Assembly: GCA_012837935.1 (NCBI GenBank)
Contig: DUQG01000083.1
Coordinates: 1-34,400, forward strand
Reading direction: 5' to 3'
DNA length: 34,400 nucleotides
From: Bacteroidales bacterium
Lineage (GTDB): Bacteria; Bacteroidota; Bacteroidia; Bacteroidales; Paludibacteraceae
Position numbers and translations under genes: made by a program. Below, one piece after another: positions 24,621-33,463 of the stretch; position 1 is the first letter of the stretch; every line of letters begins with the position of its first letter. The notes under the pieces are model-generated. The model had not been told where the DNA came from. It ran no database searches and was given only the letters and a program-made list of their open reading frames with translations.

Positions 24621-27311
24621 ATGAAACCGAAAACTAAAAAAATCTGGACGATTGTTTTGTCCGTTTTTGCACTAATTTTTGTGCTATTACTAACCTTGCC
24701 TTTTGCTTTTAGAGGAAAAATAATGGAAATCGCTAAACAGGAGTTGAATAAGCAACTGACTGCCGAAGTGGATTTCAAGAAACTTAATCTGAGTTTTATC
24801 CGTAACTTCCCGAATGCTTCCATAAGTTTGAAAGATGTTTATATTGCCGGAAAAGATGATTTTGCAGGTGATACATTGTTGATTAGCAAGGATATAAGTC
24901 TGGTTGTTAACCTAAAAAGCATTTTCAGCGATAGCGGTTATGATGTGAAAAAAATCTATATCACAGACTCGAAAGTGCTGGCGCATGTGCTGAAAGACGG
25001 ACGTGCAAATTGGGATATTTTCCCAAGCGATACTACCGAAGTAGATACCACAGAGTCAAACTTCAATTTCAAACTGAAAGATGTAAAAATTGCCAAAGCT
25101 GATGTTATTTACCTGAGTGATTCGGGAAATGTGGCGGCACAGCTAAAAAATCTAAATGTTAAGCTAAAAGGTGATTTTACTTCGGAGCATACTCTGCTAA
25201 ATACGCAATTTACAATTGACACACTTAATTTTTGGAGTGGGGGAGTTCGTTATGTGCATGATATGACAGTCGATTTCAAGGCTGATATTGATGCTGTTTT
25301 GAAAGATGACCTATATACGTTTGCGAACAACGAAATTAAACTGAATGCTATTCCGCTTTCTCTAAATGGTTGGGTGCAACTGTTTGATGAAGGTATGGAT
25401 ATGGATTTGAAACTGAATACCGATCGAGTTGATTTCAAATCGTTACTGTCCTTGATTCCTGCGATTTATTCCAATTCGTTTGCAGATATAAAAGCCGACG
25501 GAAAGGTAAGTTTGAACGGTTTTGCCAAAGGTAAAATGGTGGATGAGGATTATCCTGCATTTGAGTTGAAACTGGATGTGGAAAATGGAAAATTCCAATA
25601 CCCGAGTTTGCCAAAATCTGTTGACAATATTCAGATAGCAAGTAACTTAAGTAGTCCAGGCGGTTCGTTGGATAATACAGTGGTGGATGTTTCCAAGTTT
25701 AGTTTTAATATGGCAGGAAGTCCATTTTCCGGAAAACTTCATATCGTAACGCCACTTTCTGACCCTGACTTCAAACTTTCCGCATTGGGAAAACTTAATT
25801 TAGGCATTATCAAAGATGTATATCCGCTTGATAAAGGTACAGAGCTAAACGGTGTGTTGGATATGGACGTAAATGCCGCCGGAAAAATGTCTTGGATTGA
25901 AAAAAATCAGTATGAAAATTTCAAATTCGGCGGAAAGATGAACGTGAAAGATATGCTGGTAAAAATGGCGGATTTAGGACAAGATGTGCGTGTGAACAAT
26001 GCCAACTTGCTTTTTAACGACCGCTATTTGGATTTGACCGATTTGAATTTGAAAATTGGACGAAACGATCTAAGTGCCAACGGAAAAGTTGAAAATTACT
26101 TGGCATACGCTCTGCGAGATATGATGCTGAAAGGCGACTTTAAAATCAGCTCTAACTATATGAATATAACCGACTTTATGAGCGGTGATGAGGAAGAAAA
26201 TGATACCAGTTCGATGTCGGTAATAAAAATTCCGAAAAACTTGAATCTAAATTTAGCAGGCGATTTCAAGGAGTTGGTTTATGACAAAATGAATTTCAAA
26301 AATGCCAACGGACAACTAAAAGTAGCTGATGGCGAACTGAATATTCAGAAAATGAATGTAAATGCCTTTGGTGGAAATATGGCATTGATAGGAAAATATA
26401 GCTCAGCTAATCCGCTTCAACCTGCTGTTGATTTTGATATTGATATGCAACAAATTTCATTTGCCGAGATTTTCAGTCAAGTGGAATCTTTGCAGAAATT
26501 TGTGCCGATTTTTGAAAAATTGGCGGGTAGATTTAACACCAAACTTTCGCTTAATACGCTACTTGCAGGCGATATGATGCCAATTTTGAGTTCCATTATC
26601 AGTAATGGAAATTTCAAGGCGGAAGCGATTACGCTAAAACAGGATGTGTCTGCTTTTCAAGAACTTGCAAAATCCTTGAAAATGGATAATAAACTAAGTA
26701 ATTTCAGCTTAAAGGATATTGCACTTGCTTTTGAAATAAAGGATGGAAAATTGAATACCAAACCGTTTGACTTGAAGTTCAAAGATTATGCGATGAACAT
26801 CGGCGGAACCACAGGCTTAGACCAAAGCATTGCTTATTTGGGAACGGTAAAACTTCCGGATAAACTGAATTTAGGAAAATTCCAAAACGTAGGTTTCAAA
26901 ATCGGCGGTACATTTACAAAACCGAAAGTGGAACTTGACCTGAAAAATACGTTGACTTCGCTGGTAGATGAACAAAAAGATATGGCACTTAAAAAAGTAG
27001 ATTCTGCGAAAAATGTGGCATTGGATAAAGGACGTGCAGAACGTGACAGAATACTGCAAGATGCTCAGAGACGTGCCGATGCGATTTTAGAACAAGCTAA
27101 ACAGCAAGGTGACAGATTGGTGCGTGAGGCACAAGTTCGTAGCGATAGTTTGGTGTCTAAAGCAGCCAATCCCGTTGCGAAAGCATTGGCTAAAAAAGGT
27201 GCGGATGAGTTAGTTAAGCAAGCTCAAAAACAGGCGGATAACCTGAATAATAAAGCGAGAGCCGAAGCCGATAGAATTATCAAAGAAGCGGAGGAAAAAT
27301 CAAAGTTTTAA
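24621..27311 (+). CDS. AsmA family envelope protein with C-terminal coiled coil
   Basis: The 896-residue protein starts with a membrane anchor (WTIVLSVFALIFVLLLTLPF at residues 10-29) and continues as a long, beta-rich AsmA-type body with NFPNASISLKDVYIAGKDDF near the N-terminus and repeated DLNLKIGRNDLSANGKVENY-like blocks. AsmA-like proteins span the periplasm and are linked to phospholipid transport and outer membrane assembly. Unusually, residues about 800-896 form a highly charged coiled coil with repeated ILQDAQRRADAILEQAKQQG-type heptads, similar to ATP synthase b or SPFH stalks. A TPR/PD40 lipoprotein-like gene follows 26 bases later and is probably cotranscribed. The function is inferred from the family. 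Confidence 0.85.
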   Translation: MKPKTKKIWTIVLSVFALIFVLLLTLPFAFRGKIMEIAKQELNKQLTAEVDFKKLNLSFIRNFPNASISLKDVYIAGKDDFAGDTLLISKDISLVVNLKSIFSDSGYDVKKIYITDSKVLAHVLKDGRANWDIFPSDTTEVDTTESNFNFKLKDVKIAKADVIYLSDSGNVAAQLKNLNVKLKGDFTSEHTLLNTQFTIDTLNFWSGGVRYVHDMTVDFKADIDAVLKDDLYTFANNEIKLNAIPLSLNGWVQLFDEGMDMDLKLNTDRVDFKSLLSLIPAIYSNSFADIKADGKVSLNGFAKGKMVDEDYPAFELKLDVENGKFQYPSLPKSVDNIQIASNLSSPGGSLDNTVVDVSKFSFNMAGSPFSGKLHIVTPLSDPDFKLSALGKLNLGIIKDVYPLDKGTELNGVLDMDVNAAGKMSWIEKNQYENFKFGGKMNVKDMLVKMADLGQDVRVNNANLLFNDRYLDLTDLNLKIGRNDLSANGKVENYLAYALRDMMLKGDFKISSNYMNITDFMSGDEEENDTSSMSVIKIPKNLNLNLAGDFKELVYDKMNFKNANGQLKVADGELNIQKMNVNAFGGNMALIGKYSSANPLQPAVDFDIDMQQISFAEIFSQVESLQKFVPIFEKLAGRFNTKLSLNTLLAGDMMPILSSIISNGNFKAEAITLKQDVSAFQELAKSLKMDNKLSNFSLKDIALAFEIKDGKLNTKPFDLKFKDYAMNIGGTTGLDQSIAYLGTVKLPDKLNLGKFQNVGFKIGGTFTKPKVELDLKNTLTSLVDEQKDMALKKVDSAKNVALDKGRAERDRILQDAQRRADAILEQAKQQGDRLVREAQVRSDSLVSKAANPVAKALAKKGADELVKQAQKQADNLNNKARAEADRIIKEAEEKSKF

Positions 27312-27337
27312 AACATTAGAAAATAAATCAAGATAAA

Positions 27338-28735
27338 ATGAAATTATTTAAGTATAGTCTATTTGCATTGGCATTATTGTATGGAAATGCTGCTTTCTCG
27401 CAAACGCCTGCTGAGGCGAATGCCTATTTTGAAAGCGGTGACTACCAACTTGCAAGTGAGGCTTACCAAAAACTATTAAAGAAAAAGTCGCGGCGAGCAG
27501 ATATTGCTCTTTACCACTTCCGTTTGGCGTACAGTGCGTCCAAGCTAAACGATATGGAAACGGCTATTGAGCATTACAAGAAGGCTGCGAGTAAATACCC
27601 GAAGAGTAATTTTTATTTAGGAGAATATTATTTCGACCATTACAATTTTCAAGAGGCAGCCGATGCATATGAGGCTTATTTGTCAGCGTTGGATGAGACT
27701 GATAGTTTGTATAGTGAAATAGAGAAAAAACAAAAACAGTCGGCTTTGGGTGCACGTTTTCTGAATAGGGTAGAAGATGTGGCAATAGTAGATAGTATGG
27801 TGGTTGATAAAGCTAACTTTATAGAAAAATTCAATTTATCTCGTGAAATAGGCACTTTGACGCAACAGAAAGAGTTTAACGGTGTGCGAAATCAATCGCT
27901 TTCCACCTTTACCACGCAGCGTGGCGATAGGCAATATTTTTCAAAAACAGAAAATGGAAATGTGAATTTATTTACCAAAATCAAACTGCTTGATAGTTGG
28001 TCAGAGGCTCAGCCATTAGCAGATTTGAACACGGAAGCCAACGAGAATTTCCCGTTTTTGATGCTGGATGGTGTTACGCTCTATTTTGCTTCCGATAGCG
28101 AAGAGTCGATGGGTGGTTACGATATTTTTATCACACGTTTGAATACGGAAGACAATAGTTTTTTGAAACCTGAAAATATCGGAATGCCTTTTAATTCGCC
28201 ATTTAACGATTATATGATGGTGATTGATGAGTTGAATAGAGTAGGTTGGTTTGCATCCGATCGTTATTTGCCGGAAGGGAAAGTGGCTATTTATCAATTT
28301 ATTCCAAACACCGAAAAGAAAATTGTTCGCAGCGAAAATTTGGATTCAATTATTGATAAAGCAAGAATTAGCTCATTCGCAGAATTGGATGATGAACAGA
28401 AAATGTTGTTGAATAAAAGTGAAAACGCAAGGAATGTTGTGGTAAATAAAATTTTTATCAACGATAAAATATCCTATGTGGATGCTTCCGACTTTAACAG
28501 CAACGAAGCTCGCAATTTCTATTATCAAGTTGAAAAACTAAAAGAGGAATTGACAGTTTCAGTTGAAGAACTTGTGTCACTTAGAGAGGCTTATGCCGGA
28601 ACACGCAACGAGAACAGCCGTAAAAATATCGCTTCAAAAATTTATTCCCTGGAAGCTCGACTTAGAGAGATAAAACCGCAGGTTGAGCAATTGACCGTGA
28701 AAATGCGTAACGAAGAAATAAAATCTTTGAGGTAG
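27338..28735 (+). CDS. Secreted TPR and PD40-repeat protein without OmpA domain
   Basis: The 465-residue product has a signal peptide ending in AAFSQ (residue 22). Residues 23-130 contain TPR-like helices (ANAYFESGDYQLASEAYQKL, AADAYEAYL). Residues about 180-325 hold PD40/WD40-like beta repeats, with GVTLYFASDSEESMGGYDIF and NRVGWFASDR. The arrangement resembles the Bacteroidetes TPR-PD40-OmpA proteins (PorE-like), but the OmpA peptidoglycan-binding domain is absent; residues 345-465 are charged helices instead. It likely acts in the periplasm or at the outer membrane. It is 26 bases from the AsmA-like gene. Confidence 0.8.
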   Translation: MKLFKYSLFALALLYGNAAFSQTPAEANAYFESGDYQLASEAYQKLLKKKSRRADIALYHFRLAYSASKLNDMETAIEHYKKAASKYPKSNFYLGEYYFDHYNFQEAADAYEAYLSALDETDSLYSEIEKKQKQSALGARFLNRVEDVAIVDSMVVDKANFIEKFNLSREIGTLTQQKEFNGVRNQSLSTFTTQRGDRQYFSKTENGNVNLFTKIKLLDSWSEAQPLADLNTEANENFPFLMLDGVTLYFASDSEESMGGYDIFITRLNTEDNSFLKPENIGMPFNSPFNDYMMVIDELNRVGWFASDRYLPEGKVAIYQFIPNTEKKIVRSENLDSIIDKARISSFAELDDEQKMLLNKSENARNVVVNKIFINDKISYVDASDFNSNEARNFYYQVEKLKEELTVSVEELVSLREAYAGTRNENSRKNIASKIYSLEARLREIKPQVEQLTVKMRNEEIKSLR

Positions 28736-28786
28736 TGCTTGTTTTCTGACAAATAAATACTAACTTTAACCCCAAAATAAAATAAT

Positions 28787-29251
28787 ATGGATGTTTTAAT
28801 TGTAGTTGCTTTAATCGTTTTGGCGATTGTTTTTATTTTGCTTGAACTTTTTCTGATTCCCGGATTTTCCATTTCCGGAATTACAGGCATACTGTTAATG
28901 GCTGTGGCGGTTTGGTATGCCTACAGTCATATAGGTTCGATGGGTGGAAATCTGACTCTTGCAGGAAGTTTTGTGTTGACCGGATTTGCCGTTTGGGGAT
29001 TTATCAAGTCAAAAGCATTGGAACGAATGTCGCTGAAAACTAATGTTTCAGGAACTGTGGATGCGATAGATGAAACAGTAATTAAAGTAGGCGATAAAGG
29101 CAAAACCGTTTCTCGACTTGCACCGATGGGAAAAGTGTTGATTAATGGCGAAGTGATGGAAGCTAAAACCATTGATGAGTTTATTGATCAAGATGAGGAA
29201 ATTGTAGTGCTTGAAGTGTATAAAACCAATGTGTTGGTTGAAAAAGCATGA
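28787..29251 (+). CDS. NfeD-like membrane protein, short form
   Basis: The 154-residue protein has two or three N-terminal membrane helices (VALIVLAIVFILLELFLIPG and ITGILLMAVAVWYAY) and a C-terminal OB-fold domain from about residue 85, with GTVDAIDETVIKVGDKGKTV and EIVVLEVYKTNVLVEKA. This is the short NfeD type without the ClpP-like protease domain. NfeD proteins partner with SPFH/flotillin proteins in membrane microdomains; the floA gene follows 216 bases later on the same strand, with a repeat cluster in between. Confidence 0.85.
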   Translation: MDVLIVVALIVLAIVFILLELFLIPGFSISGITGILLMAVAVWYAYSHIGSMGGNLTLAGSFVLTGFAVWGFIKSKALERMSLKTNVSGTVDAIDETVIKVGDKGKTVSRLAPMGKVLINGEVMEAKTIDEFIDQDEEIVVLEVYKTNVLVEKA

Positions 29252-29305
29252 TTATAGTCAAAAAAAGAGGATAATTCCATATGTTAAATATTGAAAAATA
29301 GTCAA

Positions 29306-29433
29306 TTGCCACGCCATTTATGGCGTGGATAAAATTAGAAGGTATTAAATGGGCTTTAGTCCAAACTTAGATAAATTTCGGCTAAAGCCATATTGAATTA
29401 GATTATATATCCACGGCTTGAAAGCCGTGGCAA
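29306..29433. repeat. Cluster of three palindromes between nfeD-like gene and floA
   Basis: CCACGCCATTTATGGCGTGG at 29309-29328 and CCACGGCTTGAAAGCCGTGG at 29411-29430 are separate hairpins, and GGCTTTAG (29352-29359) pairs with CTAAAGCC (29382-29389) between them. The outer ends TTGCCACG and CGTGGCAA also pair. The block behaves as a compound REP-like element inside what is usually a tight nfeD-floA operon. Confidence 0.75.
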
Positions 29434-29467
29434 CTAATAAAAAAATAACAATAAACAATTATATATT

Positions 29468-30478
29468 ATGATGATTCAAACAATTCTTTTAGTAGTAATT
29501 GGAGTACTTATACTCATGTTTTTTTACTATGTACCGTTCTTACTTTGGATTTCAGCCAAAGTTACCGGAGTTAACATTTCGCTGTTGCAGCTTTTCTTGA
29601 TGCGTATTCGTAAAGTTCCGCCACGTACTATTGTGGCTTGTTTAATTGAAGCTCACAAAGCAGACCTTGGAAATGAAGTTACTCGTGATGGATTAGAGGC
29701 TCATTACTTGGCAGGTGGTCATATTGAGCGAGTTACGCATGCTTTGGTTTCCGCATCCAAAGCGAATATTGACTTAAATTTCAAAATGGCAACAGCCATC
29801 GACCTTGCCGGACGCGATGTGTTTGAAGCAGTGCAAATGTCTGTAAACCCGAAAGTGATTGATACACCACCGGTTACGGCAGTAGCCAAAGACGGTATTC
29901 AGCTAATTGCGAAAGCACGTGTAACTGTTCGTGCCAACATTAAGCAGTTGGTGGGAGGAGCAGGCGAAGAAACTATTTTGGCTCGTGTGGGTGAGGGAAT
30001 TGTATCATCCATTGGTTCATCAGAGTCTCATAAAAGCGTACTTGAAAATCCGGACTCAATTTCCAAACTTGTGTTGAGAAAAGGACTGGATGCCGGAACT
30101 GCATTTGAAATTCTTTCCATTGATATTGCCGATATTGATATAGGTAAAAACATCGGTGCACAGCTGCAAATGGACCAAGCAGAAGCCGACAAAAACATTG
30201 CGCAAGCAAAAGCTGAAGAGCGCCGTGCGATGGCTATCGCTTCCGAGCAAGAGATGAAAGCAAGGTCTCAAGAGATGCGTGCTAAGGTTATTGAGGCTGA
30301 GGCAGAAGTGCCAAAAGCAATGGCAGAGGCATTCCGTCAAGGGAATTTGGGTATAATGGACTACTATCGCATGAAAAATATAGAAGCAGATACTTCCATG
30401 CGTGAAAATATCGCCAAACCTCAAGGACAAGGTTCAGGTGTCGTAAGTGCACCAAAACCACCCAAACCAAAGAGCTAA
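29468..30478 (+). CDS. floA: Flotillin-like protein FloA
   Basis: The 336-residue SPFH protein belongs to the FloA (YqfA, formerly UPF0365) family, which forms oligomers in membrane microdomains. A membrane-inserted hairpin is at residues 5-30 ([20 protein letters not shown]), followed by the SPFH region with [20 protein letters not shown] and [20 protein letters not shown]. Residues about 235-300 form the Ala/Glu-rich coiled coil with [20 protein letters not shown]. The length and the NfeD-like upstream gene agree with the family. Two ATGs lie in tandem at 29468 and 29471. A terminator follows at 30502. Confidence 0.95.
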   Translation: MMIQTILLVVIGVLILMFFYYVPFLLWISAKVTGVNISLLQLFLMRIRKVPPRTIVACLIEAHKADLGNEVTRDGLEAHYLAGGHIERVTHALVSASKANIDLNFKMATAIDLAGRDVFEAVQMSVNPKVIDTPPVTAVAKDGIQLIAKARVTVRANIKQLVGGAGEETILARVGEGIVSSIGSSESHKSVLENPDSISKLVLRKGLDAGTAFEILSIDIADIDIGKNIGAQLQMDQAEADKNIAQAKAEERRAMAIASEQEMKARSQEMRAKVIEAEAEVPKAMAEAFRQGNLGIMDYYRMKNIEADTSMRENIAKPQGQGSGVVSAPKPPKPKS

Positions 30479-30501
30479 GTTTATTTAACATGAAATAAAA
30501 C

Positions 30502-30540
30502 AAGCGGGAATAACAAGAAATTGCTGTTCCCGCTTTGCTT
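30502..30540 (+). terminator. Intrinsic terminator of floA
   Basis: AAGCGGGAA at 30502-30510 pairs with TTCCCGCTT at 30527-30535 across a 16-base loop that itself pairs partly (AACA with TGTT), followed by TGCTTTTATT. It lies 23 bases after the floA stop. Confidence 0.7.
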
Positions 30541-30598
30541 TTATTAAAACTCTTTATTTCTTTCAAAACATTAACTTTTATTTTTCTAAGGTAATTCT

Positions 30599-30606
30599 TA
30601 TTTTTG
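30599..30606 (+). promoter_or_regulatory. Promoter -7 element of the secreted TPR gene
   Basis: TATTTTTG fits TAnnTTTG and would start transcription near 30613, about 120 bases before the chosen ATG at 30733. A -33 TTG is not clear. Confidence 0.45.
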
Positions 30607-30732
30607 CATGTTACCAAAATATGACCGGATGCAATTGTTTTGATGAAATTGGTTTGTGGATGACTTTTGCATCAATATTATTTGATGAAAATAGCTGTGG
30701 GGATTGATAATTTTTCAAAAAACCTAAAGAGA

Positions 30733-31935
30733 ATGGCGAAACTAAAACTCATACTGTCGTTTGCTTTATTGTTTGTTTTTTCCTTTACTAAAGCGCAAAA
30801 TACAGCAGTAGAAAAGGCAAATGAAATGATTGCAGATAAAAAATATGCAAGTGCTTTTGAATATTTACATGGCAGTGACCCAAATAATCAAGATCCGGAT
30901 ATTTCAATTTTGAAAACAAACTTGCTTTTAACCTATTTTGTAAAAACGGAAGATTATCAACGATTTGGGTTAAAAGATTTGTTGCCAGGTCAAGATTTAC
31001 AGGTTTTGCGAGAGAATAATACCACGGTGCGCATGTTTGATTACAAGCCGGATTCGATTTTGAATAAGCTTATGCGACAGTATCCGCAAAACTATAAACT
31101 GCATAAAGCGCTGGGGAATTATTACTATGAGGTTCATGTGGAATATGGTGACAATTGGATATTGCCGGACTCAGTTGTTGTTGAGAATATCCGTAAAAAC
31201 TACTTGTCTGCTTACGATAATAAAGAGTTTGATTACTGGTCGCTTTTCGGTTTGGGATATACCTATTTGCTGAATGAAGAGTATGAGCAATCTATTCCTT
31301 TTTTACAAAAATCCATTGACCTTAATCCGAATTATCCGTTAAGTTACTACAATTTGGCTTTTGCATATTATAACACCGAAAACTATACAAAATGTCTTCC
31401 GGCTGTGCAGAAAGCTTATAATATGCAGACCATTCCTATTTACAAAGCTGAGGCTGCGCGGCTGATTGCCATGACTTACGAGGCATTGAAGGATGATAAC
31501 AAAGCGCTCGATTATTACCGTACGGCTGATAAAATTCTACCCAATGATTACAACACAATTTTGCCTTTGATGACGTTGGAAATGAAACTTGATGACCCGC
31601 TGTACAAAAGACATACAGACCATTTGTTTTTCCTAGACCCGTCAAATCCGGTTATTTTTCAAGATATTTTCAAAGCGTACAGTGAAAATGAAAATGAAAA
31701 AGAATTTATCGAGTTTATGGAAGATTTGAAACCGAGATTTAGACAAAATAACACGGTTATGGCAAATATTCATCTGCATCAAGCTATTGCGCAATACGAA
31801 ATGGATGAATGGGTGGCGGCGAAAATTAATTTTGAAAGAGCCAGAAGTTTGTTCCGAAATCTATTTAAACCTAGTCATGGTGTTTTTAATGTGATAGATT
31901 CTTATACGAATGCTATCAGAAAAAAGAATAATTAG
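30733..31935 (+). CDS. Secreted tetratricopeptide repeat protein
   Basis: The 400-residue product begins with a signal peptide (MAKLKLILSFALLFVFSFTK, cleavage after AQ). It contains several TPR units: YWSLFGLGYTYLLNEEYEQS, then PLSYYNLAFAYYNTENYTKC, ARLIAMTYEALKDDNKALDY and a later helical pair near ALAQYEMDEW-type sequence (HQAIAQYEMDEWVAAKINFE). TPRs bind partner proteins; the partner here is unknown and no enzyme domain is present. An in-frame TTG at 30667 and ATG at 30685 lie upstream, but the signal peptide is best placed from ATG 30733. It stands alone between floA and the MgtC family gene. Confidence 0.8.
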   Translation: MAKLKLILSFALLFVFSFTKAQNTAVEKANEMIADKKYASAFEYLHGSDPNNQDPDISILKTNLLLTYFVKTEDYQRFGLKDLLPGQDLQVLRENNTTVRMFDYKPDSILNKLMRQYPQNYKLHKALGNYYYEVHVEYGDNWILPDSVVVENIRKNYLSAYDNKEFDYWSLFGLGYTYLLNEEYEQSIPFLQKSIDLNPNYPLSYYNLAFAYYNTENYTKCLPAVQKAYNMQTIPIYKAEAARLIAMTYEALKDDNKALDYYRTADKILPNDYNTILPLMTLEMKLDDPLYKRHTDHLFFLDPSNPVIFQDIFKAYSENENEKEFIEFMEDLKPRFRQNNTVMANIHLHQAIAQYEMDEWVAAKINFERARSLFRNLFKPSHGVFNVIDSYTNAIRKKNN

Positions 31936-31953
31936 TTTTGAGCTTCAGTCATC

Positions 31954-32080
31954 GGTCACTTCGATACACCGAAATTTTGCTTCGCTCAATTTCGGCACTC
32001 AGTGACCTAGTGCTTCTATGTTACTTCGGTCATCATCAAACATCATACATCAAACATCATACATCATACATCATACATCT
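31954..32080. repeat. Nested inverted repeat followed by CATCATA tandem repeats
   Basis: GGTCACT (31954-31960) pairs with AGTGACC (32001-32007) and, inside it, CCGAAATT (31969-31976) with AATTTCGG (31988-31995). From about 32030 to 32080 the sequence is a run of ACATCATACATC-type imperfect tandem units. Nothing protein-coding is seen. The inverted repeat may also end the upstream TPR transcript. Confidence 0.6.
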
Positions 32081-32105
32081 AACAGTCTAACATCTAATTT
32101 CAACT

Positions 32106-32549
32106 ATGGAACTATCCGTATTTGCTTTACGTTTAGCCGCTGCTATGGTTGGTGGTGGTCTTATTGGTCTGGAAAGAGAATTGAGTAATAAAAGTGCCGG
32201 ACTTAAAACTAATATGCTGGTTTCTATCGGAGCTTGTATTTATGTGTTGATAAATCTGTCGCTTGTGGAGAGTCAAGGTGCAGGCGATCCTACCCGAATA
32301 ATCGGTCAAATCGTAACCGGAATTGGTTTTTTAGGTGGTGGTGTAATTTTGCATAGAGGACTGAATGTGCATGGACTAACTACTGCGGCTACAATCTGGT
32401 GTAGTGCGGCTGTAGGTTGTTTGGCAGGATTAGGGATGTTTAAGGAAGCTGGAGTTGCTACTCTTGCTGTGCTGACTGTAAACTTTGCACTTAAAAAGTT
32501 AGATGGTTGGTTTGACGATGAAATTCAAAAACGGAAGAAAGGTGAGTAG
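32106..32549 (+). CDS. MgtC/SapB family membrane protein
   Basis: The 147-residue protein has the MgtC N-terminal membrane domain with GGGLIGLERELSNKSAGLKT near the start, then TNMLVSIGACIYVLINLSL and the hallmark IIGQIVTGIGFLGGGVILHR near residues 71-90, followed by TTAATIWCSAAVGCLAGLGM. It lacks the C-terminal soluble domain of virulence-linked MgtC, ending soon after the fourth helix. The general family is linked to magnesium limitation and ATP synthase control in some pathogens; for short members the role is unclear. It stands alone on this strand. Confidence 0.88.
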   Translation: MELSVFALRLAAAMVGGGLIGLERELSNKSAGLKTNMLVSIGACIYVLINLSLVESQGAGDPTRIIGQIVTGIGFLGGGVILHRGLNVHGLTTAATIWCSAAVGCLAGLGMFKEAGVATLAVLTVNFALKKLDGWFDDEIQKRKKGE

Positions 32550-32595
32550 TTGCGTGGCTTGATAGAAAGACGGTAAACCACAAAATTGATACGAT

Positions 32596-32919
32596 ATGAA
32601 AAAAATTAAAATAGGATTATTATTTGGCATTATTGCCGGAGTTATTGATGTAATTCCAATGATTATGCAAAACCTGACATGGGATGCAAATATTTCTGCA
32701 TTTACTATGTGGATAGTTGTTGGATTTCTAATTGCAACAATTGATTTAAAAATCAATTCGATAATTAAAGGGATTTTGATAGCCTTCTTGGTTTTATTAC
32801 CATCTGCAATTTTGATTGGTTGGGAAGAACCAGTTTCATTAATACCAATATTAATAATGACAACAATTTTAGGTGGGTTACTTGGTTTTTCAATTAATAA
32901 AACTTTGAATAAAAAATGA
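32596..32919 (+). CDS. Small four-helix membrane protein, unknown function
   Basis: The 107-residue protein is almost entirely hydrophobic, with about four membrane segments: IGLLFGIIAGVIDVIPMIM, FTMWIVVGFLIATIDL, IIKGILIAFLVLLPSAILIG and LIPILIMTTILGGLLGFSI. I do not recognise a named family. The stop overlaps the ATG of the next gene by four bases (ATGA), so the two are probably translated together. Codon use is more AT-rich than in most neighbours, which could mean later acquisition. Confidence 0.75.
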   Translation: MKKIKIGLLFGIIAGVIDVIPMIMQNLTWDANISAFTMWIVVGFLIATIDLKINSIIKGILIAFLVLLPSAILIGWEEPVSLIPILIMTTILGGLLGFSINKTLNKK

Positions 32920-33269
32920 GTGCTTTTTCTGAAATTTGTATTTATGAGGTAAAACCTGAAAAGATTGATGAGTTTGAAAAGTTGATTGATGAAGTTGCAA
33001 AACATCATAAATCTTTTGATGGTGTAATTGATGTAAAATATATCAAAAGGACACATAGACAAAAGGATTTTAATGCGGTGAAAAATGGCGAACCTGCAAT
33101 CCGACTGACAAGAAAACCGCAAAGCGTAACTTATATTTTATATTGGGAGCTTGAAAATGAATTGATTCATGCAGAAGCTACAAAATCCGGATTAGAAAAA
33201 TTTTATAAACAATTCAATCGTTGTTTAACAACAATGCCGAAAATAATACTTGGAGAGAGAATAAAATAA
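32916..33269 (+). CDS. ABM-like dimeric alpha/beta-barrel protein
   Basis: The 117-residue soluble protein starts FSEICIYEVKPEKIDEFEKL, a ferredoxin-like opening seen in antibiotic biosynthesis monooxygenase (ABM) and other dimeric alpha/beta-barrel proteins, continues with FDGVIDVKYIKRTHRQKDF and ends with a helix and strand near LEKFYKQFNRCLTTMPKI. Members include small monooxygenases and ligand-binding proteins; no catalytic residue identifies the reaction. It overlaps the upstream membrane protein gene by four bases, so the products may work together. Confidence 0.65.
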   Translation: MSAFSEICIYEVKPEKIDEFEKLIDEVAKHHKSFDGVIDVKYIKRTHRQKDFNAVKNGEPAIRLTRKPQSVTYILYWELENELIHAEATKSGLEKFYKQFNRCLTTMPKIILGERIK

Positions 33270-33463
33270 AGAATGACTGCATAGTGTTCGGCGGGAGAAC
33301 TGCTTTTTTTAGAAACCCCAAAAAATATCATTTAATTGACTACGATTTTAACAAAATAATTTCGTAGTTTTTTGTTTGAAATATATATGTTATTCGGTTT
33401 AATTGTGCTATATTTGCACAACAAATTTAAATGCTTTTTAACGCTTTATAACAATCTCTAATT
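33270..33463. promoter_or_regulatory. Intergenic region with -7 element for the two-CxxC protein gene
   Basis: TATATTTG at 33409-33416 fits TAnnTTTG and lies 47 bases before the ATG at 33464. The rest is AT-rich and no small gene or RNA was recognised. Confidence 0.5.

Noticed and set aside
30667-30732. N-terminal extension of the secreted TPR protein
   Set aside because: It begins with TTG and would put 22 non-hydrophobic residues before a normal signal peptide that starts at ATG 30733.
32030-32100. CRISPR-like tandem repeats
   Set aside because: The CATCATA units are contiguous short imperfect repeats without spacers and there are no cas genes.
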